Below are positions 10,821 to 22,143 of a stretch of DNA of 64,000 nt, in pieces. The notes beneath the pieces are model-generated. The model saw only the letters and a list, made by a program, of their open reading frames with translations. It was not told the DNA's origin and ran no database searches. Every line of letters starts with the position of its first letter. The stretch's first letter is position 1. This DNA is from Pipra filicauda. Taxonomy: Eukaryota > Chordata > Aves > Passeriformes > Pipridae. The position numbers and the translations under genes are program-made. The DNA lies in the NCBI RefSeq assembly GCF_003945595.2, contig NW_024104405.1, positions 1,099,287 to 1,163,286 of the forward strand, written 5' to 3'.

Positions 10821-13800
10821 TGTGATGTGCAGCCCTTGCCAGGCTGGAGAACACAGTGTGACTCCTGCGCTCTCCGAGGCCAAAATTACCCTCCTCCCGC
10901 TGTGCCAAATCAATGGGAATGCTGCAGGGACCTGAGGCTCCCGCTGGGAAACACTCACAGTGCCATTTACTGACAGAAAGGGGACACTTTCGTGCCTCTA
11001 ACCTGCAACTAAGGGGACAGGCAGGGCTGCGGAGGGGAGGGAGCCCACGGGGAGCTCCTGGAACGGGGGGTGTGGGAGCTCCCCTGCCAGCACAGCTCCT
11101 GCTGCAGCAAGGGGGGAGGGCCAGGTGAGGCATCAAATGGGCTGGATGCTCATCTCAAACGGCAACTGCACCTTTAAAGGCAGTTCCTGAATTATTCCCG
11201 TTCACACGCCGAGAGCCGGAGCCTGGGAGCTCAGTGGGAAGCTCTGGTGGCTGAGGGTGGAATTCGAGTCAGCCCTGCAAAGCTGCCGAGCAGATTCCTT
11301 GGAAACGCCCGCGAAGGGAAGGATCTGTTGTCGGATGGAGGTGATTTTTGGACCAAGGCAAAGATCCAGTGGGCTGGGCTGGAGGTGACCCAGCTGCAGT
11401 GGAATTCAAACCCCTCAAGCTCCCTGCTGCACACACTGAGGAAGGCCTCTTTTCTCCCGTCCTGTGTTTAGGGATCACAAGCATTCCAGAGCAGCAGCCA
11501 GGCACTGAAAGCTGCCCACAGGCTGCTGGGCTGATCCCTGGTCCTGTCCTCTGTCCTGGAAATCCCAGAGTTCATTATCCTTTCACAGAAGAAGAGCAGC
11601 AATAAGATAGGGAAGAAAAATGTCAAAGCTGATTCTGCCTAAATTGATTTTAAGGGCAGACTCCCACTGCACTGTCCTTGTGTTTTTCTCCCCATGCCTT
11701 TGTCATCCTGCTCACTCTTAGGGGGGGAAAAAATATCATTTTGAATGCATAAAAGCCAGACCATGGGGCTTTTAATCAAGATTTACATCAACAATGGTCA
11801 TAACCCAAACATCACTTTTTTGTGGTTTTTTTTTGTTTGTTCTGTTTTGGGGGTTTTGGATGGTTGGGGTTTTTTTGGCTAGTCTATCAGTATTTTGTAT
11901 ATTTTGTATTTGACACAAAGACCCAGCTCCTGGAATCAAGAAATTACTTACCAGTCTTCCCTGTCAATTGGAAGATTGTAGGAAAATCCAGAAAACTGAA
12001 CCCTAAGGGCCATCCAGCAAGTGAAAGGAATCCTGAACAATCTCTTTGTTCCTGGGATCTGATTTATGACTTTGGTACACTTTGAATGGTCCATAGTCAT
12101 GCAAAGAAATGAAGCTGGAGTTCTTCCTCTCCTATAAAATTTGGCTTGTAAATCAGTCTGAAGGAGTGGGACTGCAATGTTCTAGGTTTTTCCTGTGCAA
12201 GTTTTAAGCTAAAATATTCAGCCCTTTCCAGAAATGATTCCTACATGGAATCAGGGTACACAAAACTCCTTCTTTTTGTTTCTATGCACCCTTTAGAGTT
12301 CAAACTCTCAGCTGAGAACCTACAAACACCAAAGCTTAGTCAATAATGATGTATTTTAATTAGATTATCAGCTCTAAGACAAAGATAAATGTTCTAACTG
12401 ACGCTGGAAATGGTGTGGCCAAACATCCAGGAATTATCATGTCAAGTGCATTGGAATTAAGAATTACAGCATCCTCACAAAAGCATGGCAAGAAACAATA
12501 ATATGAGGAGGTAATAACTTAGACTGGTTCACCATGAAATTTCCTGGCACTAAGGAGAACAAAAAGCTGGACTTGAAAACGACATCAGTGCTGTTTTTCC
12601 ATGAGGATCCCTTTGTTTCCTCACCCCATATGAACCCCTCCACGTGGCAGAGCCCCCGCTGTGCTCCCACAGGATCCCTCCAGCCAGGAATCCTCTGTGT
12701 CCCACCTCCCCACGACTCTGTGGTGGATAAAAGACGAGCCCTGGTACAGCCCATTCATGGTGGTTCCCTCCTCTGCAACCAACAGGAGACTCAGGATCCA
12801 AGGGATGCACGTTAAGGATTGAAAAGAAACAAACCCAACCTCCTCAAAACTGCAAATAGAACCCTCCTCAAGAGAACCAAACAATTATTCTTGTGCTGGT
12901 CACGGAGCAAGAGCAAACCCCAGCCAGCCCCAGAGGGCCTGAATCACCCCAGCTGATGGAAGTGTTAAAAACCTTTCCCCTTTTTAGAACAGTGGCAGAA
13001 ATGATGGCCTGGCTGAGAAGGGCTGTCCCACCCCTCAGGTGAAAAGCAGGAACATTCACCTCCAGTTTCCTTCTTCGTGAGACTGATCTTTGTGGGGAAG
13101 GGAGGGAATCGAAGATGCAAGTCCCCTGAGGTTCTCCCAGCTATCCTTGTCCCTTGAATATCCTTCTTTATACTAAGTTTTAGCTTTAATTCTTCCCTGG
13201 TAAGTGGATTTTAATGTATTTTCAGTTGCCAGTCGTACTCCTCTGTGGAGGAAAGAGGGATGACTTCAGAGGAGGGATGGGGGTGCAAAGGTGACCAGGA
13301 CTTGTACCCACTAACACAAAAAACTGAGGGGCAGGTACAGGGCTGCTCACAGTGTGGAGGAACCACTGGGATGAGCTGATGGATTGCCATGGGAGTGACT
13401 CTTGTCTCCCCTGTTTCTCATCTCTACAGTTAATTCTGACACGTAAAGTGCAGCCACCTGTGGCTCCATCCTGCCAGTGATTCTGTACAACAGCAGCACA
13501 CCAGGAGATCAAAGTGAGCACCAAATGCAGCCCTGGAGCTTTGCTCTGGACTAGGCTCAGCCTGGTGCCTGGGCTGAGGCCCTGCTGCAAGTTTGGTTCC
13601 ATGGATACTCCTGATCCCATCACTGGTTTGGGTCTTTACATCCCAGCTGGGGCTTGTGCTGCTCCTAAAGCAGGATTTTTGTGGAAGTGCCTCCAAAAGA
13701 AGCCAAGTTAATGCATTCAAAATTCACTCCAGAGCAGGAAAAGCAAAAGGAATTGGGGACTCCCTTCAAAACTGCCCCAAATCAAACACTAACTCAGGAA

Positions 13801-16010
13801 AAGCCTCTTTCAGCTGGAAAACCATCACTGAGGCAGGGGCTCATTATCACACCTACAGCCATCCCAGGCACTACCAGCAGCTCTGTGCCTTCCAACGTGC
13901 TCCTTAATTTCCTTAAGTCCCATGAAAACCCTTCCCCAAACGCAGGGAAGCCTCAGATCCCACCCAATGGGTGGGTGGTTTGTGGTGAACCCGTGTCTGG
14001 ACACCCCACATCCCTTCCCTGAGCCATGGGGAGAAGGACTATTTTAAAAAGCACTTGGATACGTTCCCTGGCCATGCACAGGATGTGAGGACTCCAAACA
14101 TCCCAGTCTGGGCTGTGCTTGGTGACCATCAGATGTAGGAATCCCTGTCCAAGGGAGTGTGGAGGTGACCCCGAGCAGGGATCACCCACTGAGGAGACAA
14201 CAGGACAGAGAGGTGGAGCAGATCTGCAGTTCTTCTTCCATTAATCCTGGTGGATCAAGGAGTTCTGCTTCTACAGCAGAACTGATCTGCTCAGAATTCC
14301 CCCTGGAATTCCTCCAAGGCAGCAGTGCCCACGGGAATCCCACCACAGCCAGGACCTTCAGCCCCAAACCTGTCCCATGGCAACATGAGGAGCCAACCCA
14401 GACAGACTCTGAGAGGCTCCAAAGACCAAACCCCATGTGAGGACCCACCCAGCAAAGGTTCCACATCCATGGAAAAGCTGACATGACTTTGAGTCTTTGC
14501 TGCCTTTGCTTCCTCAGCAATTTGCTGTTTTTTGGACAAAGGTACATATTTGTACTGCACAAGACACTGCTGGGGGAGCACAGGCTGAAACCCTTCCTTG
14601 GCAAAACCTCCTTTGGAGCTTCCAAAAGGTTCTAGATGTGAAGAGAAGATTAAGACACATTTTTCACCATAACAAGACAAAGGCTTATCTCTTAAAAAAA
14701 AAAAAAATCTATAAAATGTTACCTGCCCCTGAGAGGGGAGAGACAGCAGAACCTCCACATTTCAGGTTGTGCCAGTGATCCTGTGCAGGATTCTGTCCTG
14801 CTGAACGTTCTCCCTCCAGCAGCAGCAGCTCCCACAGCACTGAAGGGCAACTGCTCTGCTTTAACACTGGCCTTGCTGAACTGTCTGTGCTTGTCAGACA
14901 CGAGATGAGACCCCAGAGAGGAGCCTTTCAGGACAACTCCCTCCCACTCCCCTCCAGACCTGCCCTCAGCCCAGATCTTCTCAGTGTTCCTCCTGTCCAA
15001 CCCAATCAGAGTCCAACTCTCCCTTTTCATCCTTCCACATGACAGGGAACTGGGCAAGAGGAGCTGAGGGGGCAAAGGAAGGAGGATGCTTTTGTGTACA
15101 TTGAAATTAGAGGGGAGAGGGAATGTTCTGCTACTCTCTGTAATTTTTTTTAAATCCCTTCATAAACCTCAGCTATTTTCCCCAACTAATTTAAGAGCCT
15201 TTTTTTTTTTTTTTTTTTTTTTTTCACCTATAAGAAACTCCCAAAGGCTGTAATCTGTTATTTCTGGTGCATCCTGGTATTCCTCAGGTCTGAGCTCCTT
15301 TTCTTCGCTGCCACTACCCACTGGTACACCAAAAAAAGATCCCTTTCCTTCAGGGCACACAATCACTGCTTTCCCATTTTTTTTTCCCCCTAAGAAAATC
15401 CCAAACATGTTTCTTTCATGCATCCCTCAACTGCTGATTAACAACTAACTACTCCCACTCTGGAATATCAGTGTATTCCTGGTGTGCTGTGCAGCAGGCT
15501 GAGGCTGTAAATTCCTCCAGGCAGGCATCTGCTTAACCTACGTGCTCTAAAAAGATGGAGATTGGGTCAGACTGATTTTTTTTTTATTTTCAGCCGAGGG
15601 GGAACCGGGCAGAAAGGAATAAAGAACGAAATAAAAGAACCATAAGATAAGGGTGAAAAGGGGAAGCAAAGCACAGCGGAACGAAGGTAAGAAAGGAGAA
15701 ATGAAAACACAGGGATTGCTGGAGAGTGGGGACAGGGAGTGAGTTAATGCATCTGATGAAAATGCAACATTAGCAAGCACAGTGTGATTTGACAAGTGTG
15801 AACAAGCCTCCACCAATGTTAAAAAGCACTACATCTGGCAATGTGTCAATGTTTAAGCAGCACTTCCCTTCCCCTTCCCATGCTGGGATTCTGCATCCTC
15901 GATATTCCCTCACATCCACTCCCAGGCTGCTCAGGTCTCCCGGAGAGCGTTTGCCGGGTGGGTTGGGCGGGGAGCAGATACAAATCGGTGGTAATTACAG
16001 GCACCCTCAT
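10821..16010. other. 5.2-kb stretch without a recognised gene
   Basis: Mostly unique sequence. It holds a G/T-rich low-complexity tract at about 11816-11880, an A14 run at 14694-14707, a T25 run at 15200-15224, and AT-rich DNA around 11.8-12.5 kb. A frame on the minus strand of the T25 run (15169-15423) reads into poly-Lys from the homopolymer and has no donor or acceptor I trust. Nothing resembling a known exon or RNA gene was seen. Confidence 0.4.
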
Positions 16011-16026
16011 TCTCTCTCTCTCTCTC
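16011..16026 (+). repeat. Short (TC)8 microsatellite
   Basis: Eight TC units followed directly by TCCAG, which by chance or function makes a strong-looking splice acceptor at 16029. The sequence after it is open in one frame to 16313 and passes through the 57-bp duplication below. There is no donor or poly(A) signal to support an exon. Confidence 0.8.
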
Positions 16027-16173
16027 CAGGTTACAAAAGGAAAGATCAGCAAAACATTGCAAAACGCTGCTCTGCCCCCAAATGCAGGGAATCCCTGAGA
16101 GCAGGAAGGCTGGGGTTACCCAGACGGCATCTCACCCACCTTTCCCCCCCGTGCACGTTCCTTTTGCTCCAGC

Positions 16174-16287
16174 AAATTCACGGCAGTGAGAGCACCTGTC
16201 TTCTGGAAACAGCAACAGTGCTGGGGCACCAAATTCACGGCAGTGAGAGCACCTGTCTTCTGGAAACAGCAACAGTGCTGGGGCACC
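16174..16287 (+). repeat. Exact 57-bp tandem duplication
   Basis: Two adjacent copies, 16174-16230 and 16231-16287, appear identical base for base. Each begins AAATTCACGGCAGTGAGAGC and ends CTGGGGCACC. A third copy starts (AAATTC) and then departs. Identity suggests a recent event or an assembly error. The unit is 19 codons long, so it keeps the surrounding open frame, which is also expected by chance in one case out of three. Confidence 0.95.
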
Positions 16288-16469
16288 AAATTCGGCTGCT
16301 GCAGAATCTTTAACTGGGGCAGGACACACGTGTGAAAGGAATGTTCAAATCTCCTCTCACAACTCGCTCCCAGAGCCCATGCTGGTGTTTGCCTGCAGGA
16401 GAAGCAGGATCCACGTGCAGACTGGATGTCGGGCTCAGCAGAACGTCATCAGGATGCACAGACATCAAA

Positions 16470-16622
16470 CCCTCGCTGAGAACGACACGGGGTCGACCTG
16501 CTAAAGACCACCAGTTAAAATGTTCACACACTTGCTGTTTTCACGGACACAGAACTCCCGGAGTAGCTACATCTTAACTGGTGCTCTTTAGCAGGTCCAT
16601 CCTGTGTCGTTCTCAGCGAGGG
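16470..16622. repeat. 49-bp inverted repeat with 55-bp spacer
   Basis: The left arm at 16470-16518 and right arm at 16574-16622 are reverse complements over 49 bases with four mismatches. The left arm begins CCCTCGCTGAGAACGACAC and ends CACCAGTTAA. The motif TTTTAACTG.GTTC continues just outside the right arm and resembles the spacer edge. It could be a foldback or MITE-like remnant, or an inverted local duplication. I recognise no family and no target-site duplication. Several CpGs survive in the arms. Confidence 0.9.
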
Positions 16623-18972
16623 TTGGAGCATTTTAACTGTGTTCAACCACAAAATTTTGTTCTTTTTCTACCTGTGGGTCCATCCTTGCTGCAGGTCCCA
16701 CCCTCGTATCTCAACACAAACTAGAAACCTCTGTATTTAATGACATAAATTCCCCAATCCCTTGTGATATTAGATTTGATTACGGAAGCAAAACACGAAT
16801 CCCCAGTCCTTCATTCTGCTGATGACTGTGTTGCTGTGGGTCTGGCTGTTTAAAATTGACAAACTTCCTGTTACTTCTCAAGCTTTTGCTCCTGCAAAGC
16901 TCCAACGAGCAGATTGTTGTTCCTCCTCATATGCCGGAGCATTTGGAAGCCATCAGTCACTTGGAGGGGGAGACAAGAAAGGAAATTCCCAGGATTTTGC
17001 ACGTTGGGACAAATTCAGTCCCTGATTAACAGGTGCAAAGAGTTGTTGTTTTTGCCAGCTTTATTCTTGCTTCTAGCAGGACAGAGCTGCAAATTCCTGG
17101 GCCTAATAAAGCAGATTTATCATCCAGATAAAAATAGTTCCTTTCTCCTCTGCACTGTGTGTCCTGTGCTGCCGAGGAACTCTCCAAAATTCTTTTGTTT
17201 TTCACCATAAAACGGTTCCCGTGGCAACACCCTCTGATGTCACAGCAACAACACACGTGAGGTCATAAATCCCTCAGAGGGAAAAATAAACCCACAAAGG
17301 AGGCTCCAAACTTTACCCGACTGTGACGTGAGGTCAATATTGCTGCCTTTGTTCTGTACAACTCAGTTTCACTCTCTTTCTTCCTTCTTTTTTTGTTGTG
17401 GGATTTTTTTTTTCCCCTCCCCCTAAATGTTTTATTAAAAAAAAAAAAAAAAAAAAGTGGAAAGATTTGTCCCAGGAATTTCCTGTTGGCTGTTGTCCAG
17501 AAGGCAGAGAACACCAGCAATAATGTGAACAATGCAGATTTCTCCCAGGCCTGCCTGGAGCACCATTCCAAGCCCTTCTCCAAGTTGGCTGGAACATGAC
17601 AGTGCTCTGGAGAGGTTACTGGGCTCCACAGCCAGAGGTTTGTGCTGAGACATTCCAGTTCCTCTCCTGCTCCTTATCCATGTTCCAGCTTCCAAGTTAC
17701 AGGAATCCAACACGAGATAAAACATCCCACTGCCACCCAGTGAGGAATCCTTCACAGAGCTGCCTTTGCAAGGATAAAACACGGGCTTGGGTCTGGTGCA
17801 GGATAAAATGCAGGACAAGGCCAGATATTACATCAGTGGTCAGTTCCAGGCATTGGAAAGGGAAGAAAACCTGCAGGAATTCAGGAGCTGGGAAATATTT
17901 CCTCACTATTTTTTCCCTGACCAGATTTTTTTTTCCCTTTTCCACCCCTTGGCAGGACCTTCCCATTTTCCTCTCCTGTTACCCACTGCCCCCAAGCACC
18001 CTAAGATCCATCCATGAAGTTGTTCAGAGAGTTTAAATAAGGAATTGGGCAGCTCATGGAGAATCTGCCTCACGAGTCAAGAGGGAGACACCAGCAGCCT
18101 TTCAGGTCATGTGATTAAGACTTTAAGGCCTGAATTTTTAATGTGTTTTATACATTAATGCATATTTAAGAGGACAGATGTGTTTTTCACAGCTTCCATC
18201 CGAGGATCTCAAAACATTTCTAAATGAGTTTCCAGTTTAAGCTTCCCTTTTCCACGAGGCAATGGAAGGGATGTTCTACCACTGAGAGACATCCAAGCCC
18301 CCAAACGGAGCATGGCAGCAAAATAAACGGTGTTGTTGAGTCCAAACATCCCAAAGTTATGAGTCAGGAACTTGAAAAGGTACTTGCTTAAATTACAGAC
18401 TATATTGAAAAGGATACACTTCTAAATTACCTTTTCTTTCCCAGACTTGCTGAGTGGCTGGTTCAAGCTTTTCCCCAGCTGCGAAAACTCGGAGTGTGCC
18501 CTTTATGGAGTGGAGTTCATATGTTTGCATTAGTGCAGGAGCTGGGACTTCCTGAAAATACAGCTATCCTGAGACTCCATAAAATCAGGAGAGCTGGCAG
18601 CACTGAGCTGGGGACAGGAAGGAATGAGTGGTGGTGCTGTCCCTCAGAACTCCAGGGGTAGGGAGCACACAGTTCCTGAGGGGAGGATTTATACCAGGCT
18701 GGGCTCAGATTCACTCCCTGGAAAAGGAAAGTATCTTGTGAGCAGAAGAGCAAAAGTTCCCAGGTGTGGGATACATCATGATCCCCAAATCCCTCGTGCT
18801 GCAGGGTCTCCTGGAGCTGTGCAGGAGCTGCAGGTCAGGAATTCCTGGCTTCAGGAATACCTCCTACTCTGCCTCAGCTTCCTGCAGTGTTTGGCATCCA
18901 CCTGGGAAAACACTGACTCAGGAAAAGGGACCAGGAGCACAGCCCAGGCCGGGGCTGTTACACCGGGGGGAT
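16623..18972. other. Unique sequence with an A20 run
   Basis: An A20 run lies at 17437-17456 with a T-rich stretch just before it. No gene or known repeat was recognised. The non-repetitive open frame that begins at 18624 runs straight into the minisatellite and is long only because the repeat lacks stops. Confidence 0.4.
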
Positions 18973-20233
18973 GGAATACAGGCAGGGAATACAGGCAGGG
19001 GATACAGGCAGGGAATACAGGCAGGGGATACAGGCAGGGAATACAGGCAGGGGATACAGGCAGGGAATACAGGCAGGGGATACAGGCAGGGAATACAGGC
19101 AGGGAATACAGGCAGGGGATACAGGCAGGGGATACAGGCAGGGAATGTAGGCAGGGGATACAGACAGGGAATACAGGCAGGGAATACAGGCAGGGGATAC
19201 AGGCAGGGAATACAGGCAGGGAATACAGGCAGGGGATACAGGCAGGGAATACAGGCAGGGGATATGGGCAGGGAATACAGACAGGGAATACAGGCAGGGG
19301 ATACAGGCAGGGAATACAGGCAGGGAATACAGGCAGTGGATGCAGGCAGGGAATACAGGCAGGGAATACAGGCAGGGGATATGGGCAGGGAATACAGACA
19401 GGGGATACAGGCAGGGAATACAGGCAGGGAATACAGGCAGGGAATACAGACAGGGGATACAGGCAGGGAATACAGGCAGGGAATACAGGCAGGGAATACA
19501 GACAGGGGATACAGGCAGGGGATACAGGCAGGGGATATGGGCAGGGAATACAGACAGGGGATACAGGCAGGGAATACAGGCAGGGAATAGAGACAGGGGA
19601 TACAGGCAGGGTATGTAGGCAGTGGATGCAGGCAGGGAATACAAGCAGGGAATGTAGGCAGGGGATATAGGCAGGGAATATAGGCAGTAACTACAGGCAG
19701 GGAATATGGGCAGGGAACACAGGCAGGGAGTATAGTCAGGGAGTATAATGAGGGAATAGAGTCATGGGATATAGGCAGGGATTATAATCAGATAGTGTAG
19801 TCAGGGAATATAGGCATGGAATATAATCAGGGAATATAGTTGGGAATAGAGTCAGTGTTATAAGTTACAGGAAGTATATATTCATATATATATATATGAA
19901 TATATAGGAAGTTATAGGTTATAAGAAGTATAGTCAGGGAATATAGGCAGGGAATACAGTCAAGGAATATAGGCAGGGAATATAGGCAGGGATTATAATC
20001 AGGCAATACAGGCAGGAAATATAGGCAGGGAATATAGTCAACGAATATAAACAGGGAATATAGTCACAGAATATAGCCAGGGAGTATAGTCAGGGAATAT
20101 AATCAGGGAATACAGTCAAGGAATATAGTCAGGGAATACAAGCAGGGAATATAGACTGGGGAATTCAGTCAGGGAATATAGGCAGGGATTATATTCAGGG
20201 AATATAAGCAGGGAATATAGTCAGGGAACACAG
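18973..20233 (+). repeat. Minisatellite, 13-bp unit ACAGGCAGGGAAT, about 1.26 kb
   Basis: The 13-base unit repeats almost perfectly from 18973 to about 19640, with GGGAAT and GGGGAT versions often alternating. It then degrades to TATAGTCAGGGAA-like units up to about 20233. A variant block containing GATATGGGCA recurs at 19261, 19378 and 19534, which are 9 and 12 units apart, showing block duplication inside the array. The core GGCAGGGA resembles the GGGCAGGA-type core of classical hypervariable minisatellites. The unit has no stop codons on either strand, so it makes artificial open frames of 348, 274 and 228 codons. A 32-bp palindrome interrupts the degenerate half. Confidence 0.97.
19875..19906. 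repeat. Perfect 32-bp AT palindrome inside the minisatellite
   Basis: The left half, TATATATTCATATATA, is the exact reverse complement of the right half, with no spacer. It sits between two GGAAGT-TATA-like flanks within the degenerate part of the 13-bp array. Palindromic AT repeats of this kind can extrude as cruciforms. Confidence 0.95.
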
Positions 20234-21002
20234 CCATGCAAAGCACTTCAGTCACTGCCAGAGTGGCCAGTCCAGACACCCCCCCAAACACCCACTGAGT
20301 GGGTGGCAGTGAAATCCTCTGTCCCACAGCTCTGTGCCTGCAGGGACACATCCCTTTTCCGTAACAACCGAACTTCCTGGCAAGGGGGAAGTGGATGGTG
20401 GTGAAAGTGGATCTCGGAACGCTCTGCGTGGGCAGCAGAATTCCAGGCAGGGCTGCTGCCATCCTTGGGATGTTGGCAGCACGGGGGAATTACCAGGGAT
20501 GACCTAAGAGTGCTATATATACTCACACCACATATGTGGTCATGGAAACCACCACGAAACTGCTGTATTTTCAAAACCACGATATAAATTTCAAACTATT
20601 ACATAAAGTGGCTTTATACTTTTCCCTGCCAGGGTGCACTGGCCTCCTTCTATACCATTCCCAGCATAGTTACTATAGTAACTAATGCATTGCAAAAGAC
20701 AGGGAGAGGCTAAAAAGAACTTAAAAAAATCCTTAAAACTGTGCCTGCCTTCTTCACACCGTGTTTTTAGGGTTTGCAGAGACACTTCCTTTGCTTTCCA
20801 TGATTTTTTTTATGGCCATTTGTTTGGAGCTGCCGGCACCACCTCACTCAGGATCCCGGCATTTAAATTCCCCTAAAATGTTCAGCCCAGCAGTTCCTTG
20901 CCCCCCTCCCCTCCCCAGCACTGCCTGACCCAGGCTGGCCAAAACAAAGGTTTCATCCCCTTCATCAGCACACGACAAGAATTCCCTCCCCCCTCCAGCT
21001 GA
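20234..21002. other. Unique spacer
   Basis: No gene or known repeat recognised. A 110-codon minus-strand frame (20248-20580) has no family resemblance. Confidence 0.35.
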
Positions 21003-21245
21003 CCCCGCCGAGCTTTTGGATCCACGAACGTTTCCACAGCTCGTACCCAACGATCGTCTCCGGGAGGAGAGATGAGCTTCTGGAACCCGTGAAGAGTCGA
21101 AAAATTTCACATTTTCCGAGTTCCATGTGCAAAGCAACTGCCTTTGGCTCCGGCAGAGCGGTGTGGGAGTGACGGAGCGACACCCAAAGTAACAGAAACT
21201 GTTGCATAACACACGTCCTAGAGAGGAGAAACCTCGCCGGGGGCT
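21003..21245. promoter_or_regulatory. Small CpG-rich patch, possible regulatory element
   Basis: I count about 18 CpG dinucleotides in roughly 240 bases, near the number expected from base composition, whereas the flanking unique DNA is clearly CpG-poor. It includes CCGCCGAG, AACGATCGTCTCCGGG, GACGGAGCGAC and CTCGCCGGG. No TATA box or initiator is evident. The minus strand is open for 186 codons across it (20844-21404), but the translation is not recognisable. It may be a minor promoter, an enhancer, an unmethylated element, or remains of a GC-rich repeat I do not know. Confidence 0.35.
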
Positions 21246-21483
21246 CTCCAAAGGCAGGGAATAAAGGACTTTGAGGCACCAGTTACCCGTGTGCAGGTGC
21301 ATGTTCGTGCAGGGCAGGCTGGTTTTCCGCTGCCACGTGCAAATCCTCGTGGAAAAGCATTCCAGCAGCCCTGGGTTCAGCCCAGTGCCACTGCAGAGCC
21401 ACACGGTGCAAACCAGCCATGGGACAGCAAAACAGGCACAAAACCAGAGGGGGCTTCCACCAGATCAACATTCCAGTGCCTAA

Positions 21484-21523
21484 GGATATTCCTGATATTC
21501 CTAGATATTCCTGGTATTCCTAG
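21484..21523 (+). repeat. Short degenerate repeat of ATATTCCTGG / ATATTCCTAG
   Basis: About four copies of a 9-10-base word (GATATTCCT, GGTATTCCT) in tandem within unique DNA. Confidence 0.7.
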
Positions 21524-22060
21524 AGCTCACTCTCTCTATCAAAGGAGCTGAGGAAAGAGAACTGCTGACGTTGTTTTAACAGCAAAGCCACCACCTGCTA
21601 TTTTTTGGTCTAAATGTTCTGCTCTTCGGTGTCTCCACGACGCCATCAGGGAAAGCCACTGTCCCCACCGGGTCCTGCAGAGTCATTCCAGGGATGCTTC
21701 CTGTGCCTGACACTTCCCAAACACCATTTCTCCTGCTCTTCACGTTCTCTAAAAAGTTTCTCCTCAGAAAGTCTCCTGGGGCTGGGTAGGTTGAGCCACC
21801 AGCTTTCCAAGGATTCTGGCAGCTGCTCAGAAGTCCCACGTGCACCACACCAGTGACCCCCTTTGGCTCCCAGGCAGCCAAAGGACACCTGGAAAACTGC
21901 CAGGACAAACAGTCAGAGAATAAAATCACAGCAAACCGTTCGGAATGTTGCCTTTTTTTTAAGGCCTTCTTTCATTTTGTGAATATTTTGCAAGCCTCAA
22001 AAAACAAGCAAAGTTCAAAAATAAAGGGTTTGCCACTGGTTATTGGGGAAGAGGAAGGGG

Positions 22061-22143
22061 AAGGGAGAGGGAGAGGGAGAGGGAAGGGAGAGGGAGAGGG
22101 AGAGGGAGAGGGAGAGGGAGAGGGAGAGGGAGAGGGAGAGGGA
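22061..22143 (+). repeat. (GGGAGA)n purine microsatellite
   Basis: Mostly pure hexanucleotide repeat of about 13 units, preceded by GGGGAAGAGGAAGGGGAAG. It is an all-purine strand able to form triplex or G-quadruplex structures. Open frames of Arg-Glu and Gly-Glu repeats across it are artefacts. Confidence 0.95.

Noticed and set aside
10276..11136. 286-codon minus-strand frame rich in Pro, Leu and Ser
   Set aside because: Over half lies antisense to a GC-rich CR1 copy, and the rest continues into GC-rich flank. No domain is visible.
18624..19670. 348-codon plus-strand frame, with 274- and 228-codon companions
   Set aside because: The 13-bp repeat has no stop codon in any frame on either strand, so it yields long frames mechanically. 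Reading three frames and both strands gives the same kind of periodic peptide.
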